NCBI RefSeq assembly: GCF_021134715.1
Contig: NC_060021.1
Span: 1,674,001 to 1,738,000, forward strand
Length of the DNA: 64,000 nt
Reading direction: 5' to 3'
From: Daphnia pulex
Lineage: Eukaryota > Arthropoda > Branchiopoda > Diplostraca > Daphniidae
Shown here: piece after piece, positions 1-11,489 of the stretch
Layout of the letters: each line of letters begins with the position of its first letter
Numbering within the stretch: the stretch's first letter is position 1
The notes under the pieces: model-generated
Database searches by the model: none
Told to the model about the DNA's origin: nothing
The model's input: only the letters and a program-made list of their open reading frames with translations
Translations under genes and position numbers: made by a program

Positions 1-880
1 GGAGGCTAAACTACGACTGTGAGACTGTGGCAGACGACGAATAGATACAGAACCGAAAAGGAAAGGAAGGAAGAAGTGCAGGAGATCCTCTTTGGTACTG
101 GGAGGAGTGCAATGACGGACAGGGCGTCAGAAGAAGACTACGACTACCCTCAGTTCCCCCCCCCCCCCTTACACAGAGCATGAGCAGAGTGACCAGCGCC
201 TAAAACCCCCCAAGGTCTCCACCAAAAGGTTTCTGGCACTTCCTCAGAAGCCCACGACACAAGGACGGATTGAGCACCGGTCGTGCTAATCGCTCAGGGA
301 GGACGAGAGAGATCACCAAGGATAAGCTCAAAGAGCTAGAAACCCAAGGGGACCAAGCCGTTTTCGGTTATTGCTTATAACCAGATCGGACGGGGTGGAA
401 TCTATACCAAGCACTTCCTGCTTAAAAAAAACTTGAAAAAGTACTCCGCAATTTACAATTAACAGGGTAAAATCACTGTTTTTATTTTCCTATACTGATC
501 CAAACGACAGAACAAGTCGGAGAGAGAGAACCTAAATTTTTGGAATAAGACAATAAATAAATAAATCGACAATTTGATACAATAATGTGAAACGAGAGGG
601 GTGGTTGAGAGGATCAAGATATATAGAAATAAGAGAGGCAAGAAAAGTGAAAAGTAAAGGGAAGTCGGGCCACTGACAGCTCGGTTTGACAGATGATAGT
701 GGGAGGGGAACTATGAGTGAAAATGGCTATGAGAAAGGCGATATGAAAAAGATATGATTTCTCGAAAAAAGGTGTTCTACAGAGCCCTGAAACACTCACA
801 AATGAGTTAAATCAAAGACTTCTGAACAAAACAAACCAAAAATAATTAAAAATATCCAATTTGGTGGGAACACAAAAAGC
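1..880. other. No gene recognised
   Basis: I see no supported coding region. There is a 13-base C run at 156-168 and otherwise AT-rich sequence. The small open frames on the minus strand have no recognisable motif. Position 881 is where similarity to the inverted copy downstream begins. Confidence 0.5.
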
Positions 881-2817
881 CTTAAAAAGATGAAATATCA
901 TTTGTATTAACGACTACCAAAATCTTGCAATTTCTCACCTCAACCACCAATTTAAACGAATTTAATTTTTATTGAAAAAAGTTTGGCATATGCATCGCAC
1001 TGAACCATTGAAGACTTGGGGTTGACGCTAGGTGCAATAATTCTTTTCAGAACCATTGCGTGTATAGTATATAACGGAAATGACATTAATATACTACGCA
1101 CAGATAGGATCAATATACTTAAGTATGACTACAGTATACGTTTCAAGTCGGGGAGGCTAGCTCCCGTGTATTGTTAAATCCCGTGTGCATGGACACTTCC
1201 TTGATGTCCATTTCAAGAGCGTCGTGCTATCCGGTGCATTCATACGTACAGATCTAAGACTAAAACCATTAGACCATGACTGCAACATTGGATAATGAAA
1301 TTTTACAGGTACAATTTTTGGTGTAGCTATTTTTGAAAGAAAATCAATAGATAAATGCTTAATTTAACATGAACTATTTCACTATGACGTTAAATGACTA
1401 ATTGTAAACTTTTTTAAAATCTAAATCGTATGAACGCTAAAAATGTAACCCTTAACTACTAGCGAACCTAGCGGTATGATTGCAGTTAATGGTTTCAAAA
1501 TGTTGTGCTAGTGAGTAGTGACTAGGCGGGACTTATCCGTAAAGGCGAGATAGCCCGCGGCCCGCCGTGTAGCCGTGATCTGGCCGTGATACGTGATTAG
1601 TGTAGGGTAGGTTTTTGGAATTGGGAATAGAATTTCGAAAATCTTCTTCGAAATTAAATTTTCCTCTATGTAGTCATGTAAAATTATCTACAATATATTT
1701 GAAAGAAAGTTGTGCAACACATTTTTTCATTTTGAAAAGTAATTCTTTGTAAACTAGTTTAATCCAGTTTAATCAATGTGTCATTAGATAATGTGGTTGA
1801 AAAGATGAAGCCGCTTGTAATAAGTTTTTCTTTTCATAAATTCTTCTTCTTTTCAGAATGTTTCAGTTGGAGTGGTGGAGTATAAAGAGAGAGAAATGAA
1901 GGGAAGAAGACTAATTTTCTAGTCTAGAGACTATAAAGGGAGGGAGAGAAAGACTATTCAACTACGATTAAAAGTAAACATGCTTTTTTAAAATCTAAAT
2001 TATAAAAATGGTCGTTGTCGAAATTGGAATTCAATACGACCTGGTTCCAGCTGCTTACACATCTGATGCATGTCCTTTCGTGACGTTTTATGAATAATGT
2101 TACAATGGAAAATTGGTGGTAGTGCTTGTATTGACTAGAAACAGATCTGAATAAATAAAATAAGTGAAATAGCGGTTTGTTCTTAAAAAGGTGTTCGATA
2201 AAATTTACCCACCCAGATCCCGTAACAATATTGCAAATTTCGTGGAAAGGCCAGGGAAAAAAATTTAGGTAAAACATTGCACAGGATAATAAAAATCTAA
2301 AAATTTTGTTAAAAAATTTCATTGCAATGCCAGAGGAAAACATAAATTTCAAAAATGCACTAAAATCATGGAAGGGGGAGAAAAACATAACAATTTCATA
2401 AAACACGAGACTTAGACTTATTTTAGTTTCCAAATTTTTTTTACATAATCCTTAAGTGTCACGGGTATATCACCGTAGGGGATTTGATGCCTTCGAACAT
2501 TTTTTGCAGCGATGAAATACAGCGGGCGAAGTTTCTTTACCAGTTTTTCAAGTAAATTAGAGAAGTTCGTATCCGGATATTGCAGTATGGAAGAGGTGAA
2601 ACATTCTAACTCCGATCTACCACCTGCATTTACTTGATCGATGTCGAATCCTCCATCAATGAATGACTGAACAACTGATGTAAATTGCTGAGAACGTTCG
2701 GAATAGTCATGGTTGAGCCACTCATGGGAAGATTCGATTTCTTCCATCACGAGCAGGTGTAGCGGGCTGTTGTGTCGGAAACCGACAACATTGGGATTTT
2801 CTCCTACTTTCAGCAAC
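881..2817 (+). repeat. Left arm of large inverted duplication
   Basis: This segment is the reverse complement of 5165-7091 almost base for base. It holds the last coding part of a FEM1-like gene (minus strand, stop at 2418-2420) and about 1.5 kb of AT-rich downstream sequence. A 159-codon open frame inside it reads identically in both arms, which shows how close the copies are. Differences I saw are single substitutions near 1275, 1300 and 1430 and an 11-base segment near 2618 that is missing from the other arm. The arms are separated by about 2.35 kb. Confidence 0.93.
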
Positions 2818-4245
2818 AACTTGATCAGCTTCAAGTCTAACGTATTCCCTTCATAGGATGAAGAAACCTCCATCAAAAGATTAGGCCTTCTTTCTTCTTC
2901 TGGAAGGTTATGTTCATGAATGTAGATTGAAAGATTTCTCTTCAATTTGCTTCTTTGGGTCTTTGTGTTTGGAATTGACAGAAGATGTTTCAGAATGGTA
3001 ATGATGAGGTCCGAAATATCACGAGTTTTCTCTTTCATTACTGCGTTTTGACTGTAATTGCGAATTGCTCTCTGGTAATCGCAACAGAAGACCAGGGCTG
3101 TCATCAGATGGTCGAAAGTTAGAATAGTGTCTTCTTTGTTTTACTCTAGTTGAATCCATAATCGATTGTGTAACATACTGTACAAGGTGGCGAAGCTACA
3201 GTGACAGACGTCAGGTGATGTTGTTGGATGGAGGACAAGCCCATGAAGAAGTGTCTTTTTCGAATCGATGAGGTCGATAAGATAGAGCGATACATAAAAA
3301 ACGCGAGACAGGTCTAACTCCCGTGTTTCCCAGCCGTCTAGTAGGCATTTTTAAAAATTGCGCAGGAAAAACCTGTTTGGGAAACAGCTGTTTTTTTTCT
3401 AAAATTCGTCGAGTTACGAAGAGTGCTTGAATTTTCCAGTACACAGACTTCTTCCACCTCAACACGTTCATTTCTTGAGTGTTAAGAAATTCTTTTTGGT
3501 TTCCGAAAATGAGATTTTCTAAGTTCGTTTGGTTTAAAGTAGTCTTCGGAATGGCATGAAGAGAGCGTAACCTGTCCGCTTCACGCCAACAGGCCCACAC
3601 ATGGCGTTTACTCCCTCGTAAGATGCAAGCAGCTCCAACAAGGTCACATACATCAATGAGGAGCTCTACATTGGTGTTAGTAGATAGAATGAAAGTATCT
3701 TCTGTTTCTTCCATCAGTTTTTCTTCGACACGGAAGTGAGGGTGTTTGCGAATGAGTGAATTAATAATACCATCATGGTCCGAAAGAATGGCGGCGAACA
3801 TCAGCGGAACTCCAACAAAGGTCTGATGTGCATTCAATGTGAAATCGCCAGTCTCTGTAACATCTGCTCCATGATCGAGCAATTCCTTCATCTTTGCATG
3901 ATTTTTGTTTCCAATCTCTAATAATAGCGAATCCATCTTAATTTTTTTTGCGGGAGTTCCTTGCTCTTGCTGAGATGTGATGGTTCCTTCTTGAGCTTTC
4001 ATGGTAGAATCCATCTTCTGTGTTGTTAACTGCTTCAGCTTTCCGTTCTGTTGTGAGATGTATGTGGTTGTTTTAAAAATACAATCAAAAACTTTAAGGA
4101 AAACTAATACCTGCTGATTTAGAAATGGAAAAATTGCACAAGCTCCAACTAGGGTGAAAGATCTAGTGAAGCGATAGGCCAACCAAATCTTCAGATTCTT
4201 GGACAATGGTGGCCATTTGTCTTCCTTCAAATTATTATAATTCAA
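2418..4245 (-). pseudogene. FEM1-like gene, probably decayed
   Basis: FEM1 proteins are ankyrin-repeat substrate receptors of CUL2 ubiquitin ligases; in nematodes fem-1 acts in sex determination. From the minus strand: a 45-codon first exon (4245-4111), a 63-nt GT-AG intron (4110-4048) and a 225-codon exon (4047-3373) with an ankyrin-like start (KELLDHGADV) and the FEM1 central region (VELLIDVCDLVGAACIL; ALFVTRRIL). The last part (about 3300-2418) carries a FEM1-like TFDHLM helix region, an ankyrin unit (SPLHLLV, GGFDIDQVN) and the FEM1 C-terminus (IPYGDIPVTLKDYV). Most N-terminal ankyrin repeats are absent. An in-frame TAA (3143-3141) lies inside the conserved region, and I found no phase-compatible splice from the 225-codon exon into it. 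The family assignment is secure; whether it is functional is doubtful. Confidence 0.7.
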
Positions 4246-5000
4246 ACTATATTAGTTACTATACTAAAACAAAGAAGTAAATAAAAGCTTACAGTGTTGA
4301 TGAAAGAATAAAACAGATCTTTAGCAGAATCAGCAGAACTCAGCTAGGTGGAAGGTCAGTAACTAATAGCTGTCTTGAAAATTTTAAGAATTGTGAACTC
4401 AATTTTTCTACCAGCTGTTACAAAACTGATGTTAGTTATTTTATTAAACAAGGAGTAATTAAAAATTTACCTCTCTAACCTCTGCTCTTGCTTAGATGTG
4501 GTTCCTTCTTGAGCTCTCATGGCTGAATTTATCTTCTTCTGTGTTGATGTTAACTGGCTCAGTTTTCCGTTCTGTTGTGAGATGTATGTAGTTGTTAAAA
4601 ATAAAATCAAGAACTTTATGGAAAAATAATACCTGCTGATTTAGAAATGTACCAGTTGCACAAACATAAACTAGGTGGAAGTTCTGGTAAATCATTTCCC
4701 AACCAAATCTTCGGAAAAAGGATGCTAGGTATTCCTTCATATTTTTATGAAAACTATATTAGTAACTATAGTTTAAAAAAGGAGTAAATAAAAGCTTACT
4801 GCAGTCCCGTAGTGAAGTGAAAACAAATCCCAGCTACGTGGAAGGTCAGTTACTTTTCCTTGCTGTCATCAAAATGTGTGGGAGATGGACTTGATTTTTC
4901 TACCAACTGTTACAAAATCAAGGTTAGTTACTTTGCTAACAAAAAGTAAACAACAGCTTAAGCTTACAGTGTTGATGTACGATAAAAAAAGATCTTTAGA
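3960..5000 (-). repeat. Tandem duplication of the FEM1-like 5' exon region
   Basis: About 520 bp (roughly 3960-4480) is repeated head to tail at roughly 4490-5000. Both units hold the segment reading FLNQQ followed by a donor, a short intron ending in CATCTCACAACAG, and an exon starting AACGGAAA. Both also share the flanking blocks around AACTATATTAGT and CTAGGTGGAAGGTCAGT. The units have diverged by substitutions and small indels. The second unit could supply an alternative first exon (ATG at 4740), but its downstream frame degenerates, so it is more likely a relic. Confidence 0.75.
4492..4740 (-). pseudogene. Duplicated first exon of the FEM1-like gene
   Basis: This open stretch parallels the first exon at 4245-4111: both end in FLNQQ plus a CAG|GTATTA-type donor. 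After the equivalent short intron the second copy reads into a different frame from the functional-looking one. It could be an alternative 5' exon of the same gene or a dead copy. Nothing in it identifies a separate protein. Confidence 0.45.
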
Positions 5001-5164
5001 TGAAATAACCTAAACTTTTATGAAATTCCAAGATTGATCTCCTTATTCAGTTACGATTTGGTGAGCTCATGCCACTGTCCGGTGTCACCACTACTGTAAA
5101 AAATCATGGTAAAAATTCAAACGGTTTTTTGTTTCTGGCAACGTCCCGGCAAAAAAAAAACAAC

Positions 5165-5553
5165 GTTGCTGAAAGTAGGAGAAAATCCCAATGTTGTCGG
5201 TTTCCGACACAACAGCCCGCTACACCTGCTCGTGATGGAAGAAATCGAATCTTCCCATGAGTGGCTCAACCATGACTATTCCGAACGTTCTCAGCAATTT
5301 ACATCAGTTGTTCAGTCATTCATTGATGGAGGATTCGACATCGATCAAGTAAATGCAGGTGTTAGAATGTTTCACCTCTTCCATACTGCAATATCCGGAT
5401 ACGAACTTCTCTAATTTACTTGAAAAACTGGTAAAGAAACTTCGCCCGCTGTATTTCATCGCTGCAAAAAATGTTCGAAGGCATCAAATCCCCTACGGTG
5501 ATATACCCGTGACACTTAAGGATTATGTAAAAAAAATTTGGAAACTAAAATAA
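5165..5553 (+). pseudogene. 3' fragment of FEM1-like gene, frameshifted
   Basis: This copy encodes the last ankyrin unit and C-terminus of the FEM1-like protein. It lacks all upstream exons and is broken by the 11-base deletion at about 5360, which moves the reading frame between the QVNAG motif and the ECFTSSIL motif. Its C-terminal 60 residues match the other copy exactly. It has no promoter or start of its own that I can see. Confidence 0.85.
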
Positions 5554-7091
5554 GTCTAAGTCTCGTGTTTTATGAAATTGTTATGTTTTTCTCCCCCTTC
5601 CATGATTTTAGTGCATTTTTGAAATTTATGTTTTCCTCTGGCATTGCAATGAAATTTTTTAACAAAATTTTTAGATTTTTATTATCCTGTGCAATGTTTT
5701 ACCTAAATTTTTTTCCCTGGCCTTTCCACGAAATTTGCAATATTGTTACGGGATCTGGGTGGGTAAATTTTATCGAACACCTTTTTAAGAACAAACCGCT
5801 ATTTCACTTATTTTATTTATTCAGATCTGTTTCTAGTCAATACAAGCACTACCACCAATTTTCCATTGTAACATTATTCATAAAACGTCACGAAAGGACA
5901 TGCATCAGATGTGTAAGCAGCTGGAACCAGGTCGTATTGAATTCCAATTTCGACAACGACCATTTTTATAATTTAGATTTTAAAAAAGCATGTTTACTTT
6001 TAATCGTAGTTGAATAGTCTTTCTCTCCCTCCCTTTATAGTCTCTAGACTAGAAAATTAGTCTTCTTCCCTTCATTTCTCTCTCTTTATACTCCACCACT
6101 CCAACTGAAACATTCTGAAAAGAAGAAGAATTTATGAAAAGAAAAACTTATTACAAGCGGCTTCATCTTTTCAACCACATTATCTAATGACACATTGATT
6201 AAACTGGATTAAACTAGTTTACAAAGAATTACTTTTCAAAATGAAAAAATGTGTTGCACAACTTTCTTTCAAATATATTGTAGATAATTTTACATGACTA
6301 CATAGAGGAAAATTTAATTTCGAAGAAGATTTTCGAAATTCTATTCCCAATTCCAAAAACCTACCCTACACTAATCACGTATCACGGCCAGATCACGGCT
6401 ACACGGCGGGCCGCGGGCTATCTCGCCTTTACGGATAAGTCCCGCCTAGTCACTACTCACTAGCACAACATTTTGAAACCATTAACTGCAATCATACCGC
6501 TAGGTTCGCTAGTAGTTAAGGGTTACATTTTTAGCGTTCATAGGATTTAGATTTTAAAAAAGTTTACAATTAGTCATTTAACGTCATAGTGAAATAGTTC
6601 ATGTTAAATTAAGCATTTATCTATTGATTTTCTTTCAAAAATAGCTACACCAAAAATTGTACCTGTAAAATTTCAATATCCAATGTTGCAGTCATGGTCT
6701 TATGGTTTTAGTCTTAGATCTGTACGTATGAATGCACCGGATAGCACGACGCTCTTGAAATGGACATCAAGGAAGTGTCCATGCACACGGGATTTAACAA
6801 TACACGGGAGCTAGCCTCCCCGACTTGAAACGTATACTGTAGTCATACTTAAGTATATTGATCCTATCTGTGCGTAGTATATTAATGTCATTTCCGTTAT
6901 ATACTATACACGCAATGGTTCTGAAAAGAATTATTGCACCTAGCGTCAACCCCAAGTCTTCAATGGTTCAGTGCGATGCATATGCCAAACTTTTTTCAAT
7001 AAAAATTAAATTCGTTTAAATTGGTGGTTGAGGTGAGAAATTGCAAGATTTTGGTACTCGTTAATACAAATGATATTTTATCTTTTTAAGG
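5165..7091 (-). repeat. Right arm of large inverted duplication
   Basis: Inverted copy of 881-2817. It begins inside the FEM1-like coding sequence (at LLLKVG) without the upstream exons, so it is the truncated partner. It carries the 11-base deletion relative to the left arm. The homology ends at 7091 in CTTTTTAAGG. Arm lengths are 1937 and 1927 bases. Confidence 0.93.
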
Positions 7092-8570
7092 TCGTGGAAG
7101 AAATTTTCATCGAGTTCAGTCAATCAAAATTAACTAGGTCAAATCAAGCTGACTTCGGGAGCGACGTCTGCTCATAAGACGCGACATCTCGCGGTTCGCC
7201 AACCCTCCAATATTTTTAAAAACCAAAAATTTTAAACCCTTATTTTTCTTTAATGATCAATTCAGTTTTCTTCGGTGGGTTTTACACAGCAAAACGAAAC
7301 ACGGAAAGAGTAATATGAGAATAAACAATGTAGCCTAAATTTCCAAAAAAATCTACTTACAGTATTTTTGGGGTTGACCGTGGTTGACTTCCCTTTTTGG
7401 CCTAATTTACTGTGGTCATACTCAATCGTAATCAACTAAACATTAAATTAGTTTTTTCTTTCCTCTGAGTTATGACACTTGCCAATTTTTTGTAAAATCA
7501 GCACGAGAAGAGGTGCAATGTGGATCCTTGCGAGGTGTAGTTTGAATCTGTTCTATTCTATGTATATCAACGCTAGCGCTATTATTACTGAATCAAAAGT
7601 TCCTTGTGAAAATTCGCTTAGGCTACTTGATGCTCACGCGAAACCAAACCGCTTCGAATATTTTGAATCATCTTGTTTTTATAATGCTTTTTTAGGATTT
7701 ACATTTTAGGGAGAGAACGTTCTTTTAACGATTTGTAATGTTATTGTAATGTATAGCATGTTGCTTAAGAATTCGAGCGAATAAAAAAGAAATAGCTAAT
7801 TAATAGATGTTTATTAGGTTACATAATTATTGAAGCTAGAACAATTGAAGTCGGAAAAATTGTTTTCGGAAAAAGGCTGAAGGTTGAGGAAAATGATGCA
7901 CTTTCCAGAGCAAGAAAAAAAGGAATTTGCTGAAAATCGGAAAAATACGCACTTTTAAGCACTTTAGGCTACGTCTCACTTTGAAACGAGGCAGTCTGGA
8001 ATGCTAAAAAAGGTGTTTTTTCCTATTTTCACCAAGTTTTACTTTTTCTTGGTCTGGAAAATAAATCATTTTCTTTAGCCTACAGCCTTTTTCTAAAAAC
8101 AAAGACTTGAATTTTTCTGACCAGCCACTAGGTGGTTTTGGACAGAAAATTCGCTGTCCCAATTTCTGTGCAGGATACTGTACTTTCTCTCGCTCCTGAT
8201 ACAATAGTGCTTTCATCCAGCCGGCGCGAACCTGGAATCCCGCCCCGCCTCCTGCAAAAAATCGGAAATTTAAAGTTAGAAATTGAACCCCTCCTCCCAA
8301 GTAACTGCGCTTAAGAAGGTGGTGTGTGCCGTATCTGACCCTATCTTCGACATCGAACTTCATTTGAAAACTCTTTCGTGTCTGTTGTGTTCCCTATCAA
8401 TTTCTGAGCTCCGACAGCTCAGAATTTTCCGTGTCACGCAATCCAACAATTTTTCTGTCAATCACGTGGGAAATTTTCCCCCCATCCCACCCTCTTTTCA
8501 TCTTCGTAACGTGGCCATTTGGCTCCAAACCACCAAGCTGCCCATGCATGAGACAAGTCTGGAGCAATCA
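7092..8570. other. No gene recognised
   Basis: AT-rich sequence with one GC-richer patch around 8200-8260. Short open frames exist on both strands (for example 8283-8714), but none shows a conserved motif. The end of the stretch grades into the LINE remnant that starts near 8575. Confidence 0.45.
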
Positions 8571-8574
8571 CGTT

Positions 8575-10480
8575 CACTCGAGCCTATAAACCAGGGGATG
8601 ACCCGCTCCTGTTCCTATACGGCCACAGGATCCAACCGAAGACCAAGGCCAAGTTCCTGTGAGTCCTGTTTGACTACAAGCTGCTATGGAGGCCACACAT
8701 CGAACAGATCATAAAGAGCTGAATGTCGGTAAAAAATATGTTCAAAGTCCTAGCCAAAACAAAGTCGGGGCCGACAGTACTAATTCTAATACGCCTCTTT
8801 AAAAGCCTATTGCAGATTGGGATCGATTATGGCCTGATTGCCTACGGGCACTCCAGCAAGAACAACTTGGATTCCATAGACAGGATGCATCGATCTATAC
8901 TCAGGATCATACTGGGGGCTAAAGTCTCAACTCCAAAGGAGATTCTATACGCCGACACGGTCCCTACCTCTCTCAGGAGATCTTGGCTGACAAGGAAGTA
9001 CCTGATACAGCTTAGCATCAAGCCCCAAAACCCAATGTACGAGACCGCAAAACTGCTATACTCCATCAAAAAAGACTACCCGAAAAGGAGCTCTCCCGCG
9101 CTGATACACGAAATGAGGTATATTGACCAGCTTAGCATAGCCACGTTCGAGGGAACGCCAGCACATTTCTCCACGTACAGCTACCCCCTCCATCCAGACC
9201 GCCACCCTTCAGGACCCTCTGGTTCCCCCTTTCGAAAAAAATCAGCAGTAGCAGATCACAGAGCGCTGGCGGAACTATTCAGTTCCCTGAATAACCAGGT
9301 CCCGGAAGAAACGCTACGTATCTTGACAGACGGAGCTAAACAGCAGACAACAAACCGTACCACATGCGCTATACACATCCCATCATTAGAGGTATCCAGA
9401 GCTTGGACTCTTATGGAGCACGCCAGTATCTTCACAGCAGAGCTGCAAGCCATCTACCAGGCCCTAGACTACACCTTTAAACTGGACGAACACGTGCCGG
9501 CAGTGGCCATCTACTGTGACTCTAAATCAGTGGTAAGCTCGATTGCCTCGTCAGCACCAGGGAACAATGAATCACTCCACGGAGTAAGGGAGACAATGGC
9601 TAGCCTTAAATCAAGTGGAACCCTCACTACCATACTATGGATCCCCAGCCATGTAGGAATAAGGGGAAATGAGGAGGCCGACAGACTGGCTACACGGGAA
9701 TGTTCATCCCCAACAGGTACACGGATCAAGATCAACCTGTCGCCATCAGAAAAAATTTCCATCGTCAAGACGGACTGGAAGGAGAAGGTCCTACTTAATC
9801 TGAAGAACTGCCACAAGCCCTGTATCCAATCGAGGAAGACCACAGGATTAGTCAGATGGCTCTATCACAAGGAGAGATGTGTCACGGTTTGCCTGAAAAG
9901 ACTAAGATCGGGACATAACTACCTTAAAGCCTTCTCAAATAGAATTGACCAGGGGGCGGACCCAAGCTGTCGTAAAGGGTGCGAAGAGATTGAAAATGCC
10001 AAACATGTACTAGTGGATTGCCAGGCAAACGAACCTCATTGAAATAAGCTGAGGTACTTGTTCAGTGACAACAACCTGGAGTTCAACGTAAACAATCTAC
10101 TAGGCCTTAACTCGAACCTCAGCCCATCTCTACAATCACAGCAGCCTCACTAAGAACCATGATGGATACACTGTCACGGACGGGCCTCAACGGACAGGAA
10201 GGCCGGGGAGCTGAACAGATGAGGTGACTAAGGGAATGAAGATCGAAAATAGAAAGAAGTCAAACGATGCGCCAGATGTCTCCCACCACCTTTCCCAAAA
10301 TCTTAAGTGAGAAGTGTACAGGCCGTGGGAACACCACTGCATGGCGCACTGACCACCCCAGAAAATAATGGAACCAAACCTGCCGGTGCGTGAGGCCCTA
10401 TGTTCAGAGAGCCATGACTGCGAAATCCTTGATCGCAGTCGTGCACCTTAAAAATTACCAATACCAATACCAATGACGGC
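8575..10480 (+). mobile_element. 5'-truncated non-LTR retrotransposon (I/Jockey type) with RNase H
   Basis: The remnant starts inside the C-terminal part of a reverse transcriptase (FLYGHRIQPKTKAKF, then VLFDYKLLWRPHIEQI) and continues through a linker into an RNase H domain. The RNase H acidic residues are visible: ILTDGAK, FTAELQAIYQAL, IYCDSKSVV and NEEADRLA. A cysteine-rich tail (CRKGCEEIENAKHVLVDC) follows. In-frame TGA codons interrupt it near 8671, at 8720-8722 and near 10040, and the frame remains coding-like across each, so the copy is dead. The 3' end runs into a short CAATAC-type repeat at about 10457-10476, as expected of a LINE tail. No full reverse transcriptase or ORF1 is present. 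Confidence 0.85.
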
Positions 10481-11489
10481 AGGCAGAGATCTTTTTTTAT
10501 AGACCCTGCATTAGTCACCACAGGCTGTGATATTTTGGTATCAACAGTATGGAAAACCACTAAATCACTGCTAAATAGTCAATAAATTGAAAGAAGCAAT
10601 AGCGTATGTCATATACTCATATTGTCATAACAGTTTTTTTCATGTCCACAACTCCAAACAAAGACATGCAGACGACTAAACAATAAACACGCCATCTATT
10701 TTCGAAAAAGAATAGATCGGACTAGCCGTTTCGGGCACAGCGCCAAATTTGTCTGTGTCTTGTTTTTTAACCTGCAAAAGAAAACAATCATATTTTTTTT
10801 TTGTGTCTTGGTTGTGTCTTGGTCTTAATTTTAAAAAATTTCCTCTAAATTTGAGTCGACATGTAGGACTTATTTAGATAAAGGATTGAATATTTATTTA
10901 AAAAATCTTTCATTCAACTGTTGTATTTATGACATTAACATGATACTTTGCAAGGAGTATTTTCATAAATAAAGTGAGACACGAAATAATCACTGGGAAG
11001 GGGGGATGGATAAGAAAATGAATTGTGCTTGATGCTGTAGAACTTTAAAATTTACTATTAAAACATTATTTCTTTCGAAATCCCTCCAGATTAACAAGAC
11101 ACAACGTCACCGCGGTTACAGCCATCGAAAATTATTTTAAATAAACATGTAGATTAACCACAAACGTTTTCGACGAAAAAAAAATAAATAAAGGGAAAAA
11201 CGGGGGTCCTCGTCAAACCAAAAATAATGATGTGCTTAATAAAGATATGTAGACATAGATGGTGGTAGCCCATAACCAATGCAAAGAGCTTGAATCCCAG
11301 AAACGAAATAACGAAATAACTAGGTGATCAAGTGAACCTCATCAATCCTCTGATGGCATGTCTCGTTCTTCATTTAAAGTTTACATGAATAAACTTAACT
11401 AGAGTAACGATGCGGAAAAGTGAACGTGCGTTTTGCTACTTCTTTTGTCTTGACAGAAAGAAGAGCGATGAAACCAGCAAATCTATCAG
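10481..11489. other. No gene recognised
   Basis: AT-rich intergenic DNA between the LINE tail and the masquerade-like gene. I see no open frame with a recognisable motif. The last part would be 3' flank of the minus-strand gene that ends at 11490. Confidence 0.45.

Noticed and set aside
1954-2433. 159-codon open frame present in both inverted arms
   Set aside because: Its identity in the two arms follows from DNA identity; it lies antisense to, and just past, the FEM1-like stop, is Phe/Tyr-rich and has no motif.
8132-8714. Open frames upstream of the LINE
   Set aside because: No conserved motif; the last part is a shifted reading of the LINE reverse transcriptase.
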